The notes below the pieces were generated by a model that saw only the letters and a program-made list of their open reading frames with translations, made no database searches and was not told the origin of the DNA. Position numbers and translations under genes: made by a program. From Clytia hemisphaerica (taxonomy: Eukaryota > Cnidaria > Hydrozoa > Leptothecata > Clytiidae), in the NCBI GenBank assembly GCA_902728285.1, contig CACVBU010001358.1, positions 558,001-622,000 on the forward strand: a stretch of 64,000 bases of DNA. The letters run 5' to 3'. Below are positions 1 through 12,500 of this stretch, piece by piece (position 1 is the stretch's first letter; each line of letters opens with the position of its first letter).

Positions 1-305
1 CTGCTCTAATTATCCTGATTTTAGCCTATATTTACCTTATTTTGGGGTTTTCGTAATTACAATTTCCAACCCCTCTCAGAAATAAGGTACCCCCTCCCGT
101 TTATTAAAAGAATTTTGAAAAATTTTCTGACCCCTCCCCCCCCCCCCGTTTATTTGGAAGCTAAGAGTACCACAAACAATATTCGCATCGCAGGCAGTGT
201 TACAAATAAGTTATTTTCTTATATTTCTAACCTTGTCAGCCCTGAATTTCTTATCCAACTAGAGAAGACACGAAAGGCTTTCTAACGAAAAATACAAAAT
301 CTTAC
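1..305. other. UNC80 intron, left edge
   Basis: No coding signal was found here. The stretch lies downstream of the donor of UNC80 exon 32 and should be intronic. It contains a C-rich run at about 134-148 and a diverged duplicate of a 'cccctc..gtttatt' phrase (about 90-155). The remaining UNC80 3' exons must lie to the left of position 1. Confidence 0.5.
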
Positions 306-511
306 AAAGGCATTTTCTTCATCGATGATATCTGAGAATTTGGTGTCATTCTGTCCGCGCGTGTTAGATTTGAGTTGGGAGTAACGTTGAGTGCATTGAA
401 GCGTGAATTCAGATGCCAGTGTTAATAAAACAGTTCGTGGTTGATAGAAATCATCTAGTTGCTTCTTCTCATCTCTGTTGGTCGCATTGACGAGAAGCGG
501 GTTCTCACCAT
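306..511 (-). CDS. UNC80: UNC80 exon 32
   Basis: Acceptor ..ttgttag at 512-513, donor GTAAG at 305. It encodes a block with FYQPRTVLLTLASEFTLQC, matching the RPRESLLNICTEFYKHC region of the vertebrate protein. It enters in phase 1 and leaves in phase 0. The next exon is outside the window. Confidence 0.88.
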
Positions 512-3500
512 CTAACAATGGAAAGAGAACACAATGAACGTCACTAGAAATCTTGGATTTTCACCAAAGTCAAAAAGTCTTGAAATTTAACAAAACATGG
601 AATATTTAAGTTCACGTTATCACAAATTTTATCTCTGTAAAGAGTCATGTTTTCACTTAAAATTGTCTCTCTAAACAGACTCACTCTTGCTGCCATCAAG
701 ATGTGAATCACGACACGTCAAATTACGTGACTAAACCATAATGTGTACCAATGTAATAACTTCACTAAATTATGTAATCGTTTTCTTTTACTCAAATCGT
801 CATTTGCAACCATTTCAAAGGACATTGCAGGAAACACTAAAGAGGCTTTACATGTTTTGTTACGTAATTTCAACCCTTATGGAAACAAACATCCGTTCGA
901 TTTGTGTAAAGGTTCACCACTACAGATTCGAACATTTGCTTTCATAATGTAGCAAATTTCATAACTTAACAAAACATTTAAAAAATCTCAATTTCTTACC
1001 TTCAAAGATATGTTCCGGTTCGTCGCCTTCTTGAACCATTTCGCCCGCGTTTCGCCACCAATTACGAACGGCCGTGTATGCGCTTTGCATGCGGTCAAGG
1101 ATTCCACTTGACGACGGGTTGTCAAGGAGATTGTCTGCATTCATACTGCTATCGTTCCGGTATCGACTGTAAACAAAAAGAGATCCATAAAAAAAACCTT
1201 TTCGATAAACTTTATCAGCACCGCGAAAAGGACTAGTTTCGGTATTTGAAATTATTCCATCATAATTGGACAGATCCCATTGTATACACGTTTTTTGCTT
1301 ATGGGTTAAATGTAGGACAGTCCCAACCCTCTACTGTGTGTGTCCCTCTAAAAATCATTTCTATGTTTCCACGGAAACAAAATTTATAAAATGTTAAACC
1401 CTGCTCGGTTTAGTCAATAATACTATGACATGGTGTTAGATTATAATCATGATGATACATTATTTCAAGCCGTCAATTTTCCAGTTCTAAGAAAACAGTG
1501 AAACAAATGATGAAACTTACATCACAAGAGCTTCATTGTGTTCGATGATAGTTGCGATGTACTTGATGAGTGATTTGATCTGGCGCATCTCGTGCTTCTT
1601 ATGATCACTTTCGTGAGGGTTGGCATCGGTTTGAGATTCCAAATATTTCAAATGGTATGGCACAATGGCGGATAACACGAACTGGAATAAAAAAGCAAAA
1701 TAAACTTGTTAAAACAGAGACAAGTTATTTTTTTACAGTCAACTCTTGCTAATACGAACTCGAACTCGGCTTTTTCGAATTACAGAAAGATTTGAATCAT
1801 CATAAGTGTTTTATGAGGTTTTCCAATTGATGGGGACTGAGAATTAGTTCGAATTATAGAAGGATCCAATTAAAAGAAGCTCGAATTAGCGAGAGTTCTC
1901 TGTAACAAATAAAAACATAAGATTTCATCTTCACTGTAGATCTAACTTCATGTCAAAATAATACCAGTTGAATAGCCTTATGAACTATCCTGACTTTCCA
2001 AACGCACTGCACAAAGACTCCAAGATGCAGAAATTTCACAAAGTTTTACAATTGAAATCAGTTAAAATCAGTATTAATTATTTAATGTTATGTTATATTG
2101 TAATTAGTATTTTTTAAATCTGAGGATCAGGTTGTTCATGGCAAAATTTCAGCCTAAATATAATCTTATTTTCAAAAAGCTGAACCATTTTCTTATAAAG
2201 TGTAAAATTTTATCTCAGTAAAGCAAACATAAAGTCAAACTAAAATACTCATACCATCATTTGCAGGGCGCGACTTGATTCTGGTTTATAAGCAATGATG
2301 GTCAGCGCCAAACGAATGCTCAAGTCGATCTTATTGTGGTCATTATCTTCTAAAACGTCGTCCTATTAAATAAAAAAAAAGATATGAGAATGCAGTCATG
2401 GATGTTACAGTTAGGTTTTCAGTCGTCTTTTTCCTTAAAAATGTCAAAGTAAGTAAAGTCTGCAATCGCAGTCGGAGGCGTTCCGACAGCTACTTATTCG
2501 TTAGTTATTTAACCGAAGGTAAGGGGGTAAGGGAGGGCGCCACTATTTTCCCTAGATTACTTCACTAGAAGTCTAAGATTGTTAAGAAAAAGAGAATGTT
2601 GGTATTTCTAAATATTAAATTTTCGAAGCACAGTAATGTAAGCTGGGACCCTAACACCAGAATGTCGAATGATATAATTATATTTATAATTGAGGAAATG
2701 TGGGAGATCATGAGGGGTTTTGAAAAAATAGGTATAGTAGAGTCTCTCTAACTCGAACCTCTATAACTCGAATGTCTCCTAAACTCGAACAAGTTTTATG
2801 GTCCCTTTACTTAACAATGCCTTATAAGTGTTACCCCATAATTCGAACAAATTTCAATTCCCCGTGTGTGTTCGAGTTATGGAGAATCCACGAAAAGCAA
2901 ACAATGGGCTACATACATAAGGTCGTATTGGTTTTTCACCATCAACCAAACTCATGATGTCCAATCGATCTTCTATTTCATGATCTAATGATTCCAACAA
3001 GGCGAACAAACAACGAGACGGAATCTGTGGATACAAGAAATCGAAATCGAGTGTCGTATTGAGTAGTGTTCAAGAAGTACAAGGACCTAATCAATGCTGT
3101 ATTTCATTATTTAATACCGTCCCTCTGAAGAGGCACCATAGTCTCCAAACTAGAAAGTCTCAAAGATTTTTAAAGAAAGTTACGGCGCTTAAAGCTAAGT
3201 CAAAGCTTCCAACAAAGTAATTGAATGTAAACTCTAATGGAATAATGATATAAGTGAAGCGAAAAGGTTGCTTTGCTATTCTTGGATTGATAAAACTTAA
3301 AGCCTACATCTAAATAAAAGGGCATTGAATTTTTACTAAAAATTAGCAATTTCTCACCAATTCATATAGTTCTTCAGGTGTGAGGTCGATCATATCATCT
3401 GTCATCAGCATGGGAGATACACTGGCAAACATCTACGAAAGGAAAAATGTACATCTAAATATTTTCCTGTGTTAAATCATTAAAATCATAGCATAATACA

Positions 3501-6500
3501 ATAGACACCATTAAGTTTTGGAGGTTACATTTCTCCGAACTTAAATTTTAAGATTAAGAGATTCAGCAAAGGAGACATCCATTTTTGACACCAAAAGAAA
3601 TTCTATTGTAAATCTGCTTGGTCAGTATAAAAGAAGTACACAGAACCGATATTTACGGCTAATTTCAAAATTCAATGCCGTAGAGGGTCTGTTGTCAATG
3701 TCTTTTCTGACTTGAGATTTCTCAACACGACCGCTGCGATGGAGTGAGGGTGAGAAAGGGGAGACGACGAGAAAAGTGTTGCTATTTATAAATCAAACTT
3801 CATCACAGAAGTTTCCGTAGGGAAATTCTTATCAAACAGACAAGCTATATCATAAAAAGAATATCTTGAAGTAAAAAAGTTCCCTATTTGTGCATTTGGA
3901 GTTTACTAACCTGAAGTAAGAATGGGCTCCGATGAAGGTTGTAAAATTGTGCGATTGCAAACTGATTGAGAGAACGAAAATCAAAATAATTAATCTAGAT
4001 TGTATACAAATTAATAAGGTGCTACAGTATACTAAATCGATTCTTAGTTACAAGAGCGCTAAATATACCGTCATTTAGGGTCCAAAGTCTGGTTAACCTT
4101 AGTACATGGATTTTTCTAAGCATTTTGAGCTGGGGCCGTTTTTGTGAATTAAGATTGAGTTTCTAATCTGCTCAGCGAAGCTGTGAATCCATGAAGATAG
4201 GAGTCTGGGGGACATTTTCAGGATTCAAAGAAAAGCTCTCGAAAAATGTTGAATATGTATAAAAAATTAGTCATTTTTACTTACAAACATCAAAGTTTTT
4301 AATTAGCTATTATTCTTGCCCACTAGAATAATATATTTATAGCTTTCAGACCAGAAGAATATGCTGTTTGGAGGCTATGAGAGTTACCCCTTGCTGATGA
4401 AAGTAACCATGATTGACGGTCAGCAAAGCCGATGAAGGTCAGTTTAGAAAACTGATTAATTCGATAAAAAACATTTCATTTTTTGAACTGATTAACCTTT
4501 CCGTTAAGGATAGTTTTGACCAATTTCGCATAGTGGTACCGTTAGGATAATGTAGTATTACCCTGATTAAGGCTATGATAGTTTGTGCCAAACCCACATA
4601 AAGCTTAGAAAAATATGATGTAATGTTACCTCGAGGACTTCTTTGACGAGCATGTTATTTTCGTGTTGTGAATACACTTTGAAAATGGTCGGTAAAACGT
4701 CGAAATACCTGGGATTGAAAGGGAAAGAGAAAATTTGGTAGGTCAAATATGTTGACTAAGTTTATACAAATATTACATATCGGAAAATGACAAAAGTATA
4801 TAAAGGAATTTTCTAATTTCTTAAACGTTTGATTTACCTTATTGGAACTAATTTTCGCGGGTTTTAATTTTCGCGGTTTTGCCCTTTTTTGGACAAATTT
4901 CTTTCATGTTCCTAGGGATTTTTCAAATTTTTCGATAAAATTGGAAAAAATTGTATTTCGCAGGAATTAATTTTCGCGGTTTTTAACTCTCAAAATTTTT
5001 CGCGGGATCAAATTTTCGCGATTTTGACGAAAAACCACGAAAAACGGTAAAATTAATTACTGTAAAAATTGGTTCTAATAAGGTACGTAAGGAATCGCCT
5101 CTATAAATTCGAACGTTTGCTTCCATAATTACAATAATTGTAACTTTGGCAAAACCTGAAACCTCAATCTTGGGAAAATAGTTTGGGAATTTTTCTCGTT
5201 CAGTATCCCAAGTAAGTAAATTGAAATGTTGAGAGAATAATTAGGACGTTCTTTTAAAATAAAACTTCAAGACATAAAGAAGCTTTGTTAGGGACAGTGT
5301 GTATCGCCAACAGCCACTCGAAGCCATGATGAAAGCGATGTAATATTTCCGTCTAATTTAATCTAAATTTTGAATTCGGTATACTGTAAAGAATTATTAT
5401 GTTGCAATATGGTATCTTATTACACCAACAATGTTAGATTAACATGTTTACCCATCGTTAGAGAATTTTTTGCCATACTCTCGAGCAACGTTGATGAGAG
5501 CTGCAATGGATGATCTTAAGATCATGACGTCTTCACAATGCAAGAGGAGAGCACCGTTGATTGGCTCCAAGAATATTCCGATTGCATCTTCACCAAAATG
5601 ATGCATTGTGGATAAATGCCCCAACAAGTTGTTGATAAACTGTGTGTGAAATGAATAAAAAAGATTGTAAACAGATTAGTCGAGTAAAAGAGCTTACAGT
5701 TGGATTTGAAAGGGACATATTTAACCCTTTGAGAACCTATATGACGGATATATCCGACATGTTGTGCTCATGTGAAGTCCAGTCTTCATTTCGGATGCAA
5801 CACATGTATGAATTGTATTTTTTTTTTTGGAGTTTGAGAGAGAAAGTTTAATTTTTCCTTTTTCCAGCAAAAGTAATGGCTGGGATATACTTAACTCTCT
5901 CTAATTCCATCTTCAAAGGACAAAATGTTTTATTCGAACTAGAGAAAGATTCAAATTAAAGATCGAGTAATTTAAACCACTTTTCAGCTGAAGGGACCAC
6001 TATTTTAGTTCGACTTAAAGAAAGATTCGAATAAAAGAATTGAAAAGAATTAAAAAAGTTGATCATATAGTACCTTCACCCATGTATTCTTGTAAATGAT
6101 GTCGAGATCCAAAATTTCCTGCAAAAAAGACAAGAAAACTTTGAGTATATATTCCAAAAGTAAGCAACTCTGCCATTCGATGACGGACTGAGTAAAGCGC
6201 TTTGTTTGACTTTCGAAAAGCATGTGACCATGCATCTTGTGTAAGAATTACTCATCTTATTTAGGAAATTACTCATCTCCGAGCAGATCCAGATTACTCC
6301 ACTCTGCATCCACTCTTAAGGTCAAATTTGGCAACTTTCAAAAAATCGTAAAAATTCTAGCCTTCTCATTCTCATTGTGTTACGTTTTTGAGCGTTTTAA
6401 AATCTTAGGCAAATAGTCCAATGCCGAAAAATGAAAACAATCAGTTAGAAAATATAGCGTTTAGCAAAAATGCATAACGCATTAAATTCCATTATTGTTT

Positions 6501-9500
6501 GTTGATGGGGGAGAGGTAAGGGAAGTAGGGGAAAAATTAGAAAGTTCCGGTTGCAAAAATCAGTTTTATTGACAATTGAATCATGCTTGATGGTGGGCAT
6601 TGTTATCAATAATATTTTTGTGTGAAAGAAACAAAGAAATATAAGGAAAAAGCCCAATAAAAATCTGTAAAAACGGCGATTTCCAGCATTTTCGGCCGGA
6701 AAAAAATCTTTCTCAAATATCGGACTCGGCCATGTTTTGGGCATTGCTACTTTAAAACTTTGTGCAAAATGTCAGAAAAAAAAACTGATGCTGAAATATC
6801 GAGAAAATGCCAAAAAACGGTTTTCCAGCATTTTTGGTCGGAAGATTTTTTTCTCAAAAATCAGGCTCTGTCACATTTCAGGTATTTCTATTTTGCATCA
6901 ATGTGCAAAATTTCATGAAAAAAATATAAAGTACATCTCGAGAAATTCAAGAAAAACCGTTTTCCGGCGATTCTCGGGTGTTCGGACAAGTTTTAGAAAG
7001 TTCCAGCTTCAAAAATCAGTTTTATTGAAAATTAAATCATGCTAATGGTGGACATTGTTATCAATAAAGTTCTTGTGCGAAAAAACAAAGAAATATCAGG
7101 AAAAATTCCAATGAAAATCTGCAAAAAACGCCAATTTCCAGCACATTTCCGGCATTATCGGCCGGAAAAAAATGTTCTCAAAAATCGGACTCGGCCAATC
7201 TTTGTGCAAAAAAATCAGAAAAAAATTAATGATGAAATCTCGAGAAAGATACTAGTTAAGACATAAAAATGCAGCTTCACAAAAAAATAAAAACTTGCAA
7301 TGGAAAATCTTATAAAAAACACTTAAAAAGCTGCTTTTTCCAACAAATTCAACTTTACTACAACCAACTAGTTGACCAAATGGCATCGGCTACATCATCC
7401 GTAAGGCCAAAACAATCTACTGCTTCTAAGAAAATCTTAATGAAAGAAGATATCATTATATGCACCGAAAATCGATGTGTTGACGACAGGGATTCAGATT
7501 CGCTAAACCTGTGCAAAATGTAAGAGATCCATTCACTACAGATGTTGTATGCTTCCTGCATTCCATATTCAAACACTCAAAGCCAACAGAACCCAGAAAT
7601 ACATTTGTATCAACTGCGTTGAAGTTGAATCCAAGCTGCTCGAACTGGTCCCCAAGAAGGAAAAGGCTCAACCATCGCTTCAAACCCAATTAATGAAATT
7701 AAACGCCTTCGCAGAGAAATCGACGCATGCGAAGGAATTATAAAAAGTAGTCGTGACTTTGAGGATCACCTTAAGAAACAGCTTGAAGATAAGGACGCAG
7801 ATCTCCAACTCTTGAAAAATGATTTGAAAGCTGACCCCGGCCTACATACACTCGAGTTTGCTGAAAAGAAATTCGAACGAAAGCTTGACGAATTCAAGGA
7901 CAGTATCCTGTCAACAATAAAGAACGAATGCCAACAAGCTATGAAATCGTATTCAGAAGCCACAAAATCTGGTCTCCCTCAACAACCGACGAGTGACACG
8001 AGCGGAATCAAACTTGCTATTAAACAAGCCAGAGACGAAGAGATCGCTCTTGAGATGGAGAAGAGGAGAAGAGCCACGAACATCATCGTTCACGGAAGAA
8101 AAGAAGAAGAACAGGTATGCGATAATAGTGACAAAAATAATCATACTAGGGACTGTGAATGGGCTGATCAATTAATTAAGGATTTACATGTTTCTTCTAA
8201 GATCAAAAAAATATTTAGAATAGGTAAGAAACCAAATCGTCCACTGTTAATTTGCCTCGATAGTGAAGATGATAAACTTAAGATCATGGGAAATCTCCCA
8301 TCACTTAAAGGTAACGATACTTATAAAGGCATAAGTATCACAGAAGACCTATGTAGGTCCCAACGTGAAAAGTATAAAGAGCTATCACAACAGGCGAAAG
8401 ACCTAAATGATGACCTAGAAACCGATGAATTTATTTATCGGGTTCGAGGATCGTCAAAAAACGGCTTCGACATAAAGAAGGTGTACAACAAAACACAAAA
8501 ACGATACAACAACCCAATCAATCAATAAAACCGATCGATAACGATAACGACAGCTTGAATGAAAACCCACCTAACAAAAACGATTCAAAAAACACAACCA
8601 CAGCAATTAGTGAACTTACTATCATCTACACAAATGCAGACCAAATGACATCTAAGAAGAAAAACGAACTTTTAAAGCACGTTGCTACTGAACAACCTCA
8701 TATAATTGCGATCACCGAAGTCAACACCAAACGGATCTCTGAGAGAAAAGATCAAGACTACTCAATTGAGAATTATTCTACACCATATAAAACTAACATA
8801 GGAATACAAAAAAAGAGAGGAATCATCATTCTAGTCCACAAGTCTATTGATCACCTCATCCTACAAATACAAACGAAAGTTGAATTTGAAGAGACTTGTC
8901 TGTTAGAAATTGCAATGGAGAACAAAGACACCATGTTACTCGGATGTCTTTATAGAAGCCCGACAAAAACTGAAACAAATATCTTCGATGAAAATAACAA
9001 GAACATGAATAAGCTCATAAAAGATCTCTGCCTAAATCCGAAATACACTCATATATGTCTTATAGGTGACTTTAACTATAAGAAAATCGATTGGGTCCAT
9101 TGGTCCTCACCTTGTGAAGAAGATAGCGACGAGGAGAAATTCCTTCATGCTTTAAGAGACTGTTTTTTATACCAACATGTCCTTGAGCCGACACGGCGAC
9201 GAGGCACCGACAAACCATCAATACTCGATCTCATCCTTACAGGAGAAGAAAATCAAATTTCCGAGATAAAATAACTAGCCCCACTCCATCTCAGTGATCA
9301 CAGTGTCCTCTCCTTTAAATTCTATGGCTATTTCACAATTAAAAATGAGCTTGATAGATTTCAATACAGCAAAGCCAACTACCAGTTTATGAGATCTCAT
9401 CTAAGCCATATCAATTGGTCTATCGAATTCATCCAAAATTCGATTGAATCAGATGTGAATGAGAGTTGGGACCTATTCCCAAAACAAATGATCGAGCTCC

Positions 9501-12500
9501 GAAACCTCTATGTGCCACTTACCCATAATAAGAACAACCTGTCAAATCAAAGAAGGAAAGGGAAGCATCCCTTAGATCCAAAAATTTGTCAGATAATTAA
9601 AGAGAAACGTAAGGCGCATAGAAAATGGATCATCTCACTTCAAAATGACGACACTGAGAGACGTAGAAGGGAGTACGTAAGATGGCGCAACGCCGCTAAT
9701 AGAGCCCTGACTCGCTCCAAGAGAGAGTTCGAAAAAAAGATCAGCGAACAATCAAAAAGATTCTGGAAATATGTACGCAGCAATCTGAAAGCAAGAACGG
9801 GAATACATCCTCTCCTCGAAAGCCCTAATAATGAAAATTCGATCAAATATGATGACAAAGCCAACATACTCCAGAGCCAATTCTGTAGTGTCTTTACACG
9901 TGAGCCACTTGAACAACTCTCTGAATTCCATTCCAGGACGGATAAAGAAGTAGAGATAAATATACTAACTGAAACTATTAAAAAGGAGCTCAAGGCGTTA
10001 AATCCAAACAAATCCATGGGGCCAGATGAACTTCACCCAAGGATGCTCAAGGAGCTCGCTGAATATATTGCAGAACCGCTTTTCCTTATAATGACAAAAT
10101 CTCTCAACGAAAGTTGTCACCCAAACGACTGGAAGCATGCTAATGTATCACCTGTTTACAAAAAAGGAAACAAAAATATAGCTGAAAACTACCGTCCGAT
10201 TAGCCTGACATCCATTGTGTGTCGAATGATGGAAAAGATTCTTAAAACACATATTATGTCACATCTAGAGCAAGAGAAACTACTTTCTAACAAGCAACAT
10301 GGTTTTATCAATCGCCGATCAACAGTAACACAACTGCTAAACTATCTAGATGTGTGTACCGAAGACATTGCTAACGGTAAAGCTGTTGACGCAGTATACT
10401 TCGACTCAGTTCCCCACCAAAGGCTCTTAATCAAATTAGAAGCCTACGGAATAAGAGACAAGTTGCTTGAATGGATCAGATACTTCCTGAAGGATCGATT
10501 TCAGATAGTTAAAGTAAATGGAGCTGAATCCGAAAAACAATTAGTTCTTAGTGGAGTACCCCAAGGTAGTGTCCTAGGGCCTACCCTTTTTGTTCTATAC
10601 ATCAACGATTTACCGGATTCAATTAAATCACAACTCTTTCTATTTGCTGACGACACTAAACTTGTCAATAAAGTAGAATCAATTGAAGATGCACTTATAA
10701 TCCAGGAGGACATCGATCGACTACAGCAATGGTCAGATACGTGGCTTTTAAAATTTCATCCCGACAAATGTCATGTACTAACGTTAGGTAAGCCGAATAT
10801 AATTAAACATGTACATCAATACACACTCGGAGGAAATTTACTGAAAAATGTACAATTCGAAAAGGATCTCGGAGTTATCTTTGACCAAAATCTCTCATTC
10901 GACCAACCATAGAGGTATAAAGAAAGACAGGAGATGAATTTGTCGGTAATTGGTCGTTAAAGTCTTTTGATTTCTTTTATGTAATAAATCAAAAGAAATT
11001 CTAGGCTCGCCCGACGAAATACGACTTTTTAGTAGAACTCAAATCTGTTCTGAACATTCTTACTTTCAGCATCGAAGATTTCTAGCCTTCTAATATACGA
11101 GAATAAAATAAAATTTAGCACCACGAAATAAGTTTGCGTTCAATTTTGGCATCCATTAAATTTTGTTTTGAAAAGATATTTTCTCTAGCCAGAAAATAAA
11201 AAGTTCTTTATAAGCACACACAATTTCAGACCCAATTTGTAGACAAAAAGTCGCTGGAGAATTTTGGAGAAAAGTATTAAGCAATAGGGTTCACCTTGAA
11301 GAAAATGTTGATCGAAAAATCTTGTCATTTGATGAAGGACTGCAAAGTTTACAGGCCCTTTTTTAGTCCAAATATTTTCTTACACCAATGTCAGAAACAA
11401 TGAATCTCGTCTCATCTTATTTCCAACACTTAAGTTAGCCAATAAGATTTCACCTATCAACAAAAGAGCTCATTAAAAATGCACGATATATGAGATTATA
11501 AGCATGCCTACCTCGTAATTTTTTTAATCGTAGGGCGAGCATGGTTACAATAGCATACTTCTCCTGTTTCTTTATACCTCCATGGACCAACATATATCAA
11601 ACCAAGTAAAAAAGGCAAACTCAATGGCTGGTCTAATTAGAAGAACCTTCACGTATCTCACTCCTGAATTATTCCGTAAACTTTACATAACATTTGTCAG
11701 GGCATTACTATCGGGGCATTCAACAGTGGAATAGCCTACCTGAAAAAGTAGTTAAATCATCTACAATACAAGAGTTTAAAGAAAACCTCGGTCTAGCTTG
11801 GAAAGAGAAAATGTTTGAGTATGATTGAAATTGTCACTATTGTCGCATATCTGTTTGAAGTTAACCTTTGTAATAAACCAAACCAATGTATGAGCGATTT
11901 ATAGAGGCCCATGTGCTTGCACGGTGGCCTGGAAATCTGTAAAACATTATTATTATAAGATTATGAAGATTCTTTTTATCAGGAAAAAAACAACCAAAAA
12001 CTATACAAATTGTCTTTACATTATTATATACAAAAAAATCCATCGAACACTCAGTACAACAAAAGAACGGGTTTAAAATATACAATAATTACAAGTGCCA
12101 TAAATGACATGATCAAATAATTTTAAGATGCTTATCAAAACGTCTCGTATCTCTGATGTGATCATCTCGTCTGACTGCGATCTAAAAATGATAATATGAC
12201 CATTCATCTTAACGTCAGGTTAGCAATCTGCTTATCATGAATTGGATGATGTTCTATTCAGTGAACCGCCGCGTTGTTGTTGATTCCCGTTTGTCTTTGA
12301 TGTTGTAACATATGAGGCTTTGGAGATTGCAGATGCGGGTTTAGACTTCTTGGTTAAACAGAACGTGAGATTTGAATTGATCGGTCGTGAAGGGTGCATG
12401 CATAATTTTGAAGATTGAAGAGTTGATGAACTTGAAGATGGCTGCATTTTATGTTTGTAGTGGACTTGAAATTTACTTCAATGGTTAATGGACGAGGCTC

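Larger units (their letters stand above)
7266..11905 (+). mobile_element. CR1-like non-LTR retrotransposon (LINE), inactive, in UNC80 intron 22
   Basis: It lies antisense to UNC80. Order: a degenerate 5' part, ORF1 with coiled coil, ORF2 with an AP endonuclease then reverse transcriptase, and a C-terminal 'NSLPEKVVKSSTIQEFKENL' block near 11735-11800. The 3' end is near 11.9 kb and not sharply defined. Inactivating lesions: a frame-broken ORF1 start, TAA at 9272-9274, loss of about six residues at RT motif A near 10400, a 677-bp TIR insertion at 10908-11584 and an internal deletion after about 11710. I assign it to the CR1/L2-like group from the 'TNADQ' and 'ITEVNTK' endonuclease phrases; the exact clade is not certain. 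Confidence 0.88.
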
